A DNA stretch of 17,365 nt from Candidatus Aenigmatarchaeota archaeon (GCA_017610225.1 JAFCCM010000055.1:1-17365); one strand, 5' to 3'; counted from the stretch's first letter, positions 1 through 6,197 are shown. Numbers and translations: made by a program. Notes: generated from the sequence alone by a model not told the origin.

Positions 1-118
1 TAGTTGTACTGGGCCAATTTTCAGATGGGATATTAAATGTACTTCCAGCTTTTTTAATAAGTTCAACCGCACGTAAAAAATGTGTAGGGTATCTACTTAC
101 AGTATTTACATCAAGCAT
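1..118 (-). CDS. 5' end of an unidentified gene, cut by window edge
   Basis: An open frame runs from an ATG at 118 to the left edge of the window, giving 39 residues that begin MLDVNTVSRYPTHFLRAVEL. An AAGGAG ribosome binding site sits 5-6 bases before the ATG (about 124-129), which supports this start. The frame follows the TAG of the preceding gene (139-141) by about 20 bases, so both lie in the same minus-strand operon. I do not recognise the product; the visible part is soluble-looking, mixed polar and helical. The rest of the gene is outside the window. Confidence 0.6.
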   Translation of the reverse strand, partial: MLDVNTVSRYPTHFLRAVELIKKAGSTFNIPSENWPSTT

Positions 119-138
119 TGTTTCTCCTTTATTTCTAT

Positions 139-537
139 CTAATTTTGTTTCTCTTTACCATCGTGAATACTTCTCACAGGTTTAATTATTTTAACCAATT
201 CATATTGTATTATAGAATCTTTTATTTTCTCCCATGTTTCTCTGTTAAATGAACCATCTGGAAGATCATTACCTCGTGTCCAATCTTCTCCTGCTCGTGG
301 TTTTCTTGTTGACACAGTACAACCAAGATAATCTTTTCCATTTTTTCTAAATCTTGCGCCTATTGCATAAATATTAACACGAGTATAAATTCTAAATCTA
401 GTAAATACTTCTTCTGTATTATAATCTTCTGGAACAGTAGACCAATGAATAAACCAATCATCTCTATCCCACCGACATCACTCTTTTGACCATACTTTAA
501 ATATTGCTATTTTATCTTTTGTTGATTTGATCTCCAT
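139..537 (-). pseudogene. Conserved-looking small phage protein with an in-frame TGA at codon 20
   Basis: The frame starts at ATG 537 behind a strong GGAGGA site (545-550) and ends at TAG 139-141. It spans 132 codons before the stop, but codon 20 (478-480) is TGA. The 19 residues before it (ending KVWSKE) and the 112 after it (starting CRWDRDDW) read as one protein rich in W, R and Y, with a motif TRKPRAGEDWTRGNDLPDG near the middle that resembles a conserved unnamed phage family. There is no ATG downstream of the TGA in this frame, so the long part cannot simply be a later-starting gene. A single TGG-to-TGA change would explain it; so would readthrough or a sequencing error. TGA ends several other genes in this window, so a full change of genetic code is unlikely. 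Function unknown. Confidence 0.6.
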
Positions 538-554
538 TTTCTTTTCCTCCATTT

Positions 555-694
555 TTATTCCGCAAGATTACGCGGTTTGTTTTCTTCTTTTTCTATTTTT
601 AATGTTATCTTTAAACGATCATTATCACTGTTAATGTTAAAAATACTATACGTTATGACCTTATTTACATTATAACCTTGATTATCTTTAACAT
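555..694 (-). pseudogene. Small ORF lacking a usable in-frame start; possible frameshift
   Basis: Between the deaminase gene and the next gene, one minus-strand frame ending at TAA 555-557 reads as plausible protein, ending KIEKEENKPRNLAE. It has no ATG, GTG or TTG before the upstream in-frame stop at 711-713. An ATG at 692-694 lies about 11 bases after a GGAG site but opens a different frame, which stops after nine codons (MLKIIKVIM). One frame change within that short stretch would join the start to the longer frame, giving a protein of roughly 46 residues. This may be a small gene with an indel, a programmed frameshift, or simply non-coding sequence. The next gene's ribosome binding site follows the TAA at once, as expected in a packed operon. 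Confidence 0.3.
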
Positions 695-697
695 TAT

Positions 698-1255
698 TTA
701 ATATTCTCCATTATCTTTCTTACCTTTTAAATGTTCAAATATTCTATATTTTAAATTAGAATTCTCAAGTAAGTATTTTGATGAACCATCATAAAATGTT
801 TCCTTTGTAATTATAATTTCTTCAATCCCACAATTTATTATTTCAGTTAAACAATCCTTACAAGGAATTCCACACGTCATAAAAAGTTTTGCACCTTTTG
901 TTACAATACCATGTCTAGCTGCGTTATTAAGAGCATTTCTTTCTGCATGACCGGCAATACAATATTCCAAACCTTCTCCAGATTTGAATCCAGCCACATA
1001 TCTAGGACATATACTATGGTACTTTGTATTATCTGGGTCTTTGCCTTTTGATTTTATAAGGGCTCTAATTTCAGAATCAATTACATATCTTTCATTACAA
1101 TGGGGAATTCCTCTGCTAGGACCGTTATACCCAGTTGAAATTATTGACTTATCTTTCACCAATATAGAACCAATTTGTCTAGATAAACATGTTGAATTTT
1201 TACTTACAGCTACACAAATATTATAAAAATATTTATCCCATCTTTTACTTATCAT
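698..1255 (-). CDS. dCMP deaminase
   Basis: A 185-residue zinc-dependent deoxycytidylate deaminase, which converts dCMP to dUMP and so feeds dTMP synthesis in the cytoplasm. It is a common phage nucleotide-metabolism gene. The zinc and catalytic motif HAERN is at residues 103-107 (ligand H103, proton shuttle E105) and the second half PCKDC at 131-135 (C132 and C135). The motif TGYNGPSRG at 41-49 is also typical of the family, and the length fits. The start at 1255 has GGAGG seven bases upstream. The ATG overlaps the TGA of the HNH endonuclease gene (ATGA), so translation is probably coupled. Some phage relatives act on modified dCMP, which cannot be told from the sequence. Identification of the family is firm. 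Confidence 0.93.
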   Translation of the reverse strand: MISKRWDKYFYNICVAVSKNSTCLSRQIGSILVKDKSIISTGYNGPSRGIPHCNERYVIDSEIRALIKSKGKDPDNTKYHSICPRYVAGFKSGEGLEYCIAGHAERNALNNAARHGIVTKGAKLFMTCGIPCKDCLTEIINCGIEEIIITKETFYDGSSKYLLENSNLKYRIFEHLKGKKDNGEY

Positions 1256-1998
1256 AAATTAACCTCCATTCTTTTTTTCAAATATTTTCTTTTGATTATT
1301 TCTTCATAAAAACTTCTCCACCAATCTCTCGAAAAATTGGCAGTGCTGTTACAACTATTACATACAGTTATTAAATTTCTTGGGTCACAATCTTTTTTAT
1401 CATAATTGATATGATGCACAACTAATGATTTATATTTCATAGAACATTGTGGATTTTGGCATTCATTATTATCTCTATCTTTAATAAAAAGTTTTAGTTC
1501 ATGAGTCCATTCATGACAATAATCTCCAAAAGAGATTCCACCTTTCCATCCAGGACTTTCTGGACCACATCTTCCAAACATGTGATTATCCTCTCCAAAT
1601 CTAGAGATTTTTTCTACCCACTCTTTTCCACCCAACTTTGTTCCTGATTTTTTCCATTCATTTTTTGTTAAATTAGATTGTAAAGTTCTCCACTCTACAG
1701 AATTATATAGACTATTAGGATCCTTCCATATTTTTTTAACTCCATCACTTATTTTGATTCTATATTCTTCACTATCATATATACCCTCATTCCATAATTC
1801 TTTCATTATAATAGATTGTTTTTTACCTCTTTTGGTCTGTTCTTCTTTATAACTTTTTCTCTTCTTTCTTTTTTCCCAAGCTTTTTTCATTTTTAATTTT
1901 GTACCTGGGCAAGATGCTATATTTTCACTACAACACCATTTTCCATTTACTAGATGATATAGAGCTTCTTCACCACAGCCATAATCACACATTTTCAT
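1252..1998 (-). CDS. HNH homing-type endonuclease with N-terminal Cys module (copy 1)
   Basis: A 248-residue free-standing HNH endonuclease. At the N-terminus is a cysteine module with C4, C8, C22, C23 and C30 (CDYGCG ... KWCCS). A lysine-rich middle follows, then a C-terminal HNH core with the treble-clef cysteines (ECQNPQC), the catalytic pair VVHHINYDKK, and a closing NLITVCNSCN. The same architecture occurs in a second gene at 6194-6889, and the two are clearly paralogous at both ends. Proteins of this kind in phages usually nick or cut DNA at a target site and spread by homing. It sits between the 64-aa ORF and dCMP deaminase, and its TGA overlaps the deaminase ATG. No good ribosome binding site lies close to its ATG; the nearest GGGAG is about 16 bases away, so it may depend on upstream translation. 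Its TGA is followed at once by an in-frame TAA. Confidence 0.88.
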   Translation of the reverse strand: MKMCDYGCGEEALYHLVNGKWCCSENIASCPGTKLKMKKAWEKRKKRKSYKEEQTKRGKKQSIIMKELWNEGIYDSEEYRIKISDGVKKIWKDPNSLYNSVEWRTLQSNLTKNEWKKSGTKLGGKEWVEKISRFGEDNHMFGRCGPESPGWKGGISFGDYCHEWTHELKLFIKDRDNNECQNPQCSMKYKSLVVHHINYDKKDCDPRNLITVCNSCNSTANFSRDWWRSFYEEIIKRKYLKKRMEVNL

Positions 1999-2009
1999 TT
2001 ATCTATTTA

Positions 2010-2204
2010 TCATTCTCCCTTTTCTATTTTTTCAACACTTATAACATAAGCAAACATATATATTTCAAAATTTTCCTTATCATAAAATGATACAGTAGTT
2101 GATGCTACTTTACTTGGCACAGTAACTGATATAAAATAATGAGCATCTACATCAACTGTGCTTTTACTTCCATCTACAAAACAAGTTAATCTATATTTAT
2201 TCAT
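2010..2204 (-). CDS. Small unidentified protein, 64 aa
   Basis: A 64-residue frame starting at ATG 2204 with a strong AAGGAGAG site seven to eight bases upstream. The sequence is a mixed beta-type small protein beginning MNKYRLTCFVDGSKSTVDVD, with no membrane segment or signal peptide. I do not recognise it. Its ribosome binding site overlaps the end of the frame-shifted tail of the preceding small ORF, which suggests coupled translation. It ends in TGA followed directly by in-frame TAA, a double stop also seen at 1252. Operon position between the QueC-like gene and the HNH gene gives no clear role. Confidence 0.7.
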   Translation of the reverse strand: MNKYRLTCFVDGSKSTVDVDAHYFISVTVPSKVASTTVSFYDKENFEIYMFAYVISVEKIEKGE

Positions 2205-2257
2205 GTTACTCTCCTTTCATTTTAACATTATGTTTAACTATATGTCTTTCAATAGTA

Positions 2258-2413
2258 TTATATTTTGGTATAATAATTTTTTTTTATTTTTTCTTTCTTT
2301 TTTTCAAAATCTTTAAAGTTTTTAAAATAAACCAATATAGTTTTTGTATTCATCTTCACAACTGTTCCTGATGTTCTTCCATAGTTTGTATTAAACTCTG
2401 CTGTTAAATTCAT
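2258..2413 (-). CDS. Small ORF coupled to the queC-like gene, broken at an A9 run
   Basis: The ATG at 2411-2413 overlaps the TAA of the QueC-like gene (TAATG), so translation is probably coupled. The direct frame gives 51 residues starting MNLTAEFNTNYGRTSGTVVK and ends at 2258-2260. It passes through a run of nine A on the coding strand (2277-2285). If one base of the run is skipped, reading continues as IIIPKYNTIERHIVKHNVKM and stops at TAA 2206-2208, beside the start of the next gene. That longer 68-residue product fills the gap exactly as a packed operon would. So this may be one gene with a homopolymer error or slippage, or a truncated gene with a remnant. Function unknown; the C-terminal part is basic. 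Confidence 0.55.
   Translation of the reverse strand: MNLTAEFNTNYGRTSGTVVKMNTKTILVYFKNFKDFEKKKEKIKKNYYTKI
2277..2285 (-). other. A9 homopolymer: candidate slippage or indel site
   Basis: On the coding (minus) strand this is a run of nine A, inside the small ORF that follows the QueC-like gene. Removing one A, or slipping by one base, joins the 5' part of the ORF to a second open stretch that ends at 2206-2208. Runs of nine or more A are known sites of transcriptional slippage in AT-rich bacteria and phages, and also common sequencing-error sites. The sequence alone cannot decide between these. Confidence 0.4.
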
Positions 2414-3009
2414 TATGGTGCCTCTCCTTCCTTTATTAGTCTACCTCTTGGTGGTTCTGGTTGTTCATATCCACTAAATATTTCTGTTATCTTTATTGAA
2501 TATTTATTATAAAGATACTTTATAACCATTTCTTTTGTCCAGCCCATAAGAGGTACTTCTACTTTTATTTCTTTTGGTCCTGCAACTTTGAATAGTTCAT
2601 TAATTTTAAATATAAATTCCTGGTAACAATCCGGAAATAAATTCAATCTATCATCCCAATCGCTTCCAATCCATATAGTATCTATACCTTCATTTTCAGC
2701 AATACTAAATGCCAAAGTCAGAAAGATAGAATTCCTTCCTGGCACATGCATTTCGTGAACTGCTCCACTTCTATCTGCAATACAATCTCCTGTTAATCCA
2801 CTATTGATAATTGGATTATCAACTTTAACTATTACATAATCTACTTTTAGGTTCTTGAGTTGTTCTCGAGCAAAATCAAGTTCTTGAATATGTACTTGCC
2901 CATAATCAATAAGAACTGCTAATGGATTCTTTTTTAAATCCAAAGCGAGTTTTAACATCAACATACTATCAGATCCCCCACTATACAAAATTACTAAATC
3001 TTTATCCAT
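2413..3009 (-). CDS. QueC-like 7-cyano-7-deazaguanine synthase relative lacking the zinc cysteines
   Basis: A 198-residue PP-loop ATPase of the QueC group. QueC turns 7-carboxy-7-deazaguanine into preQ0 with ATP and ammonia, a precursor of queuosine in tRNA and of deazaguanine DNA modification in phages. Visible family marks are the PP-loop SGGSDS (10-15), the strand-turn VLIDYGQVH (32-40), VPGRN (89-93), and GSDWDDRLNLFPDC (115-128). QueC normally ends with a WSCY segment and a CxxC-type zinc site. Here the matching region reads TEIFSGYEQPEPPRGR (175-190) with no cysteine. The protein is shorter than usual QueC (about 220 aa). AAAGGAG lies seven to eight bases before the ATG at 3009. It heads the minus-strand operon from the divergent region. 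It could act on another substrate; the PP-loop family call is firm, the exact reaction is not. Confidence 0.8.
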   Translation of the reverse strand: MDKDLVILYSGGSDSMLMLKLALDLKKNPLAVLIDYGQVHIQELDFAREQLKNLKVDYVIVKVDNPIINSGLTGDCIADRSGAVHEMHVPGRNSIFLTLAFSIAENEGIDTIWIGSDWDDRLNLFPDCYQEFIFKINELFKVAGPKEIKVEVPLMGWTKEMVIKYLYNKYSIKITEIFSGYEQPEPPRGRLIKEGEAP

Positions 3010-3145
3010 ATTATTCTCCTTTTATTTTATAGTATTATGTTCTTATTACTAAAATTAATTTCCCATTTATTTCACAGTCATAAACCATATTACTATATAT
3101 ATTAATTATTGATGTAATCTTATTAACCTATTAAAAGGAGGTTAT
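3010..3145. promoter_or_regulatory. Divergent intergenic region
   Basis: This 136-base AT-rich gap separates the minus-strand operon headed by the QueC-like gene from the plus-strand envelope cassette. It must hold start signals in both directions. A plus-strand promoter candidate is annotated separately. Toward the minus strand I see only weak -10-like motifs (TACTAT and TATAAA at about 3027-3034) without a convincing -35. No operator-like inverted repeat stands out. Confidence 0.5.
3071..3099 (+). promoter_or_regulatory. Candidate sigma70-type promoter for the plus-strand cassette
   Basis: TTCACA at 3071-3076 (one mismatch to TTGACA) and TATATA at 3094-3099 are separated by 17 bases. The AAAGGAGG ribosome binding site and ATG of the first plus-strand gene lie 35-50 bases downstream. 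The spacing and location are right, but AT-rich sequence gives such matches often. Confidence 0.4.
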
Positions 3146-3310
3146 ATGATATATAAAATTGTAGCAGGAGTTATAATGGCAGCTGGTGTCATTATATCAT
3201 GTGGTGTAGGAGCAATGTGTGGTGCCATAGTTGGTGCTATATTGCTTCCAGTTAAAGTATTTAATATGTTTTCTGATGACTCAACGGGAAAGGCATCAGA
3301 TAAAATTTAA
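3146..3310 (+). CDS. Small glycine-rich membrane protein, 54 aa
   Basis: The ATG at 3146 has an excellent AAAGGAGG site five bases upstream, and the frame runs 54 codons to TAA 3308-3310. Residues 5-35 form one long hydrophobic stretch with regularly placed small residues (AGV, AAGV, SCGVGAMCGAIVGA), like a glycine-zipper membrane helix or a short hairpin of two helices. A polar tail of about 19 residues with SDDSTGKASDK follows. The motif IISC at 16-19 meets a loose lipobox pattern, but the sequence stays hydrophobic after the cysteine, so a lipoprotein is less likely. It is the first gene of an isolated plus-strand cassette of envelope proteins. Holin-like, membrane-insertion or channel-forming roles are possible; none is shown. 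Confidence 0.75.
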   Translation: MIYKIVAGVIMAAGVIISCGVGAMCGAIVGAILLPVKVFNMFSDDSTGKASDKI

Positions 3311-3340
3311 TTAACCCCGTAATTATTAGGAGGATTTATC

Positions 3341-4486
3341 ATGAGTAAAATTACCAAAAGTTCAACAAAGGATGAAATCTTAAAGGCACTGGATGAGGCA
3401 AATGAGGAGCAAGAAATTCTTCATTTAGAAGTTGAAACTTTACAGAAACAAGCTGATGATATGAATTTGTTGTCAGAAGAAAAAGTTAAGGCGATCCTTA
3501 ATCTGGAAGAATTGGTTCAGGAAGAAGATGTTAAGAAAAAAGGTCTGATTAAACAGTTGGCAAGCCAAACTTCAAATATCGAACTCGCCAAAAAGAAGAC
3601 CGAGAAGTACATCGAGATTAAGGAAACTTTGAAGTCCGTTGAGCAAGAGCTGGAATCAGTAAAGTATAAATTAGTTGCTTCTGATATAAAAATTGACCAA
3701 CTTACAGCTAAACTTGAAAGTTTCAAAAACCGAGCATTGCCTTCCGGTATCAAAAAAGGGTTCAGGAAATGGTTTAATCTCAGAACAATGTTTGTAGAAA
3801 CATGTGCTATGGCAATAGTTATTATGATGTTCTTTGGTATTATATATGTGGCATCTTCTCCCGATAAAGACGGTTTAATGAATGATGTAAACAGTATTAT
3901 ATCCAGAGTTCAACATAACGTTCCAATCCAGGTCATCAACCCTTTGGCTGCAATGACCTTTACTGTAGAAAATGGTATTGTAACTGCCAGGCATAATGGT
4001 GAAAGTAATCTCAAGTCAAAAGACGGTGTTGTAATTGATGATTCTATTATTGCAACCTGGGCCTTAAAAGCTGGTTTTGATGGAGTACTTTTCGGGACTC
4101 TTACAGATTTATATGATAGAGTTGATTTGGAGCGAGATGTAGCTGGAGCTTATGAAAATTCCGAAATAGATATCGAACATGTAGCATCAAAATTTAAAGA
4201 ACTCGGATGTTCCAATGTTCTCGCTCTTGTTGGAAACAAAGGCAACTTAACTCTGCCGGAAATCTTTAGCCAGACCTCTCAAGGTAAACTGGAAGTATTT
4301 GAATCTCGTCGAAAATTGGCTAGTTTCATTCCTGTATTTTGGGGAAAAGAAAAGAAGCAAATGAATATTAAATCGGATAATGTTTACGCTTACATAACCT
4401 CCGATGAAATTTTCATGGAAATTAAAGGTATCAAAGCTTATGCAGAGTTGAATGTAATAGAGGAAGAAACTCCTTCTGATAAATAA
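3341..4486 (+). CDS. Membrane-anchored coiled-coil protein of unknown function
   Basis: A 381-residue protein with three parts. Residues about 12-132 are rich in E, K, L and Q in heptad-like order and should form a long coiled coil. A basic patch (138-149, GIKKGFRKWFNLR) leads into a single membrane span at about 153-171 (CAMAIVIMMFFGIIYVA). Residues 172-381 form a globular domain. The basic patch before the span predicts a cytoplasmic coiled coil and an outer C-terminal domain. I do not recognise the C-terminal domain. AGGAGG lies seven bases before the ATG. It sits 30 bases after the small membrane protein, in the same cassette. Its base composition is visibly less AT-biased than the flanking minus-strand genes, suggesting a different origin. 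Possible roles are membrane tethering, exclusion of other phages, or envelope remodelling, all inferred from layout only. Confidence 0.85.
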   Translation: MSKITKSSTKDEILKALDEANEEQEILHLEVETLQKQADDMNLLSEEKVKAILNLEELVQEEDVKKKGLIKQLASQTSNIELAKKKTEKYIEIKETLKSVEQELESVKYKLVASDIKIDQLTAKLESFKNRALPSGIKKGFRKWFNLRTMFVETCAMAIVIMMFFGIIYVASSPDKDGLMNDVNSIISRVQHNVPIQVINPLAAMTFTVENGIVTARHNGESNLKSKDGVVIDDSIIATWALKAGFDGVLFGTLTDLYDRVDLERDVAGAYENSEIDIEHVASKFKELGCSNVLALVGNKGNLTLPEIFSQTSQGKLEVFESRRKLASFIPVFWGKEKKQMNIKSDNVYAYITSDEIFMEIKGIKAYAELNVIEEETPSDK

Positions 4487-4498
4487 GGAGGAACGCCT

Positions 4499-4552
4499 AT
4501 GAAGCATAAACCTTTGGGAGGGAATATTAAATTATTCCCTCCCATACTTTAA
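4499..4552 (+). CDS. Possible 17-aa leader peptide overlapping a hairpin
   Basis: ATG 4499 follows a strong AAGGAGG site by eight bases and opens a 17-codon frame (MKHKPLGGNIKLFPPIL) ending at TAA 4550-4552. The frame spans the full 11-bp hairpin at 4516-4543. It lies between the coiled-coil gene and the exported-protein gene. A translated tiny ORF covering a stable hairpin could be a leader that controls readthrough, or the ribosome site may be accidental. There is no run of a single amino acid codon as in classical attenuators. Confidence 0.3.
   Translation: MKHKPLGGNIKLFPPIL
4516..4543 (+). terminator. Strong internal hairpin
   Basis: GGGAGGGAATA (4516-4526) pairs perfectly with TATTCCCTCCC (4533-4543) around a six-base loop, giving an 11-bp stem with six or seven G-C pairs, very stable for this AT-rich DNA. 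It is followed by ATACTTTAATC rather than a proper T-run, so it may be a weak or partial terminator, an mRNA-stabilising 3' structure, or an attenuator ahead of the gene at 4574. Confidence 0.6.
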
Positions 4553-4573
4553 TCTATAGAAAGGAAAATTATT

Positions 4574-5146
4574 ATGAAACGATCAATTATTATTACATTG
4601 GTAATGGTTTTAGTTTGTGTGAGTGCAGCTTTCGCTGGTGATATTAATGGAATGAGAGGTAGTAAATGGGGATCAGCCCCTATTGTTATTCTGGAAAATG
4701 AAAACATTCTGGGTGGGGAACTAACCATAAGAGGCTTTAATGATGATGGTTTATATGAACTTCAATTTGAAGTCCCAATGAAAATGGGTCTTGCTACAAC
4801 TTATTATGTCTTTGATGATAATGACAAACTCATAAATGGTGGAGTAGTTATTTTCATGGATGAAAATAATCCAGATATTTATTATCAAAACTACCTGGCT
4901 ATAAAAGACTTTCTTAAAAATTATCTTAAAACTAATCCTTCATTTGATTCATGTGAAGAGATAATTATAATGAATGGAAATGATGTTGCTTGTCAGGAAG
5001 TAAAGAAGGGTCTTGCTAATCATATCGTATTTGAGGATGTTGAATTGCAAAATAAATTCAAATCCAAGAAAACAAATGCTGTGATTAAATTATTTGGGAG
5101 TCGTAGTATATATGCATTTCTTTCAGTTCATTATACCCCGGCATAA
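4574..5146 (+). CDS. Exported protein of unknown function
   Basis: A 190-residue protein with a clear Sec signal peptide: basic MKR, a hydrophobic core at 4-17, and a signal peptidase I site after AFA (residue 21). The mature part starts GDINGMRGSKWG, a form seen at the start of many small periplasmic proteins of Gram-negative bacteria ('RG-x-KWG' type), and is otherwise unrecognised. Two cysteines (C127, C140) could form a disulfide in the periplasm. AAAGGAAA lies about eight bases before the ATG. It is the last gene of the plus-strand cassette and is followed directly by a bidirectional terminator. Together with the two membrane proteins before it, it indicates action at the cell envelope of the host. 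No lysis-enzyme motif is visible. Confidence 0.8.
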   Translation: MKRSIIITLVMVLVCVSAAFAGDINGMRGSKWGSAPIVILENENILGGELTIRGFNDDGLYELQFEVPMKMGLATTYYVFDDNDKLINGGVVIFMDENNPDIYYQNYLAIKDFLKNYLKTNPSFDSCEEIIIMNGNDVACQEVKKGLANHIVFEDVELQNKFKSKKTNAVIKLFGSRSIYAFLSVHYTPA

Positions 5147-5158
5147 ATATCAGCAGTA

Positions 5159-5192
5159 AAAAAATTATAGGTTCCAACAACTATAATTTTTT
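5159..5192. terminator. Bidirectional Rho-independent terminator between convergent genes
   Basis: AAAAAATTATAG (5159-5170) pairs with CTATAATTTTTT (5181-5192) around a ten-base loop, a perfect 12-bp stem. The right arm ends in six T on the plus strand and the left arm gives six or seven T on the minus strand, so it can act in both directions. It lies just after the TAA of the exported-protein gene, and it includes the TAG stop of the convergent glycosyltransferase gene (5181-5183). Confidence 0.75.
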
Positions 5193-6197
5193 CCATCTCA
5201 AAATATTTTTTTTGCAAATTTTATCAAATGAAATTTTATTATCGACTGCATAAGCTACTTGAGATTCTAAAATTTCTTGATTATCAAGAGCCCACATAAT
5301 CTTTTTTTCTATATTTTTTTCATTAACTTCAACAACTCCATTCTTCTTATATGAAGGAAGTAATCTCGTTTTCTCGGAAAGAATCATTGGGGTTTTAGTC
5401 ATTAATATTTCTGTTGCAACTCTTGGGCAACCATCTTGACGGTTACTCATACACAAACCAAACTTACTTTGATTTAATATACTACATAAATCTTCTCTTG
5501 TTTGCAATCCTAAAAATTTAATATTTGATACTCCATATTTTTTACATAGGGTTTCACCTGCTCCAGGTTGGTTTCCACAATGAACAATCTTTAATTTTTG
5601 TAATGATGGATATTTTGATAATGTACTAATAAATTCTTCTTGCCCCTTATATCTCGACTGCGAAAAATTACAAGGCCAACATATATCCCATTTAATATCT
5701 AAATTATTATTCTTAAAAATATAAGGCGACGCTGTTTTATAGAATGAAATACATTTATGCCCTGGTCTAAAATCTTGTTCATCCTCTTGTAGTATCCAGT
5801 CATATTTTCCGCCATACTGTGGATAGGTTCTGCGTCCCGTTCCTAAATATAATTTTAACCCAAAATGCTCAGGGTAGAATTTTGTAATATTATCATATTC
5901 TTTAAACCCACCTCGCCACAATGACATCTCTGGTCTGGGATATTTTAATGTTTGAGTAAAGTTTCGTACCCATCTTTGAATGAACTTTTTGCCATTCACA
6001 TTAAAAATTATATCATCTCGAACATAATCTCCAAGACGCCATATAACCACTTCATCAAAATGATTATTACGTAACAACCATATAGGAAATAACATATAAA
6101 AATCATGACATTTTTTCTCAAACGTTTCTAAATCTTTAAATTCATGGTAATATTCAAGCGCCCGAATATTCGATCTAAATAACCAAAAACTTTTCAT
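5181..6197 (-). CDS. Glycosyltransferase, GT-B fold (GT4-like)
   Basis: A 338-residue putative glycosyltransferase. The C-terminal half carries the donor-binding part of GT-B enzymes: KLKIVHCGNQPGAGE (about 203-217), NIKFLGLQTREDLCSILNQS (about 226-245), and DGCPRVATEILMTKTPMILS (about 256-275), which matches the usual E-G-P-R-x3-EAM-x2-G-P pattern with D in the first acidic place and E264 in the second. The N-terminal half is aromatic-rich and variable, as expected for acceptor binding. No membrane segment or signal peptide is seen. Its ATG overlaps the TGA of the second HNH gene. It is the last gene of the long minus-strand operon and ends inside the bidirectional terminator stem. Sugar donor and acceptor are unknown; in context it should serve the glycan cluster upstream. 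Confidence 0.75.
   Translation of the reverse strand: MKSFWLFRSNIRALEYYHEFKDLETFEKKCHDFYMLFPIWLLRNNHFDEVVIWRLGDYVRDDIIFNVNGKKFIQRWVRNFTQTLKYPRPEMSLWRGGFKEYDNITKFYPEHFGLKLYLGTGRRTYPQYGGKYDWILQEDEQDFRPGHKCISFYKTASPYIFKNNNLDIKWDICWPCNFSQSRYKGQEEFISTLSKYPSLQKLKIVHCGNQPGAGETLCKKYGVSNIKFLGLQTREDLCSILNQSKFGLCMSNRQDGCPRVATEILMTKTPMILSEKTRLLPSYKKNGVVEVNEKNIEKKIMWALDNQEILESQVAYAVDNKISFDKICKKNILRWKKL

Noticed and set aside
984..1226. Plus-strand ORF of 80 codons opposite dCMP deaminase
   Set aside because: Antisense shadow of a well-supported gene, with no ribosome binding site or domain pattern.
3517..3753. Minus-strand ORF inside the coiled-coil gene
   Set aside because: Antisense to a coiled coil; no ribosome site, and the plus-strand gene is clearly the real one.
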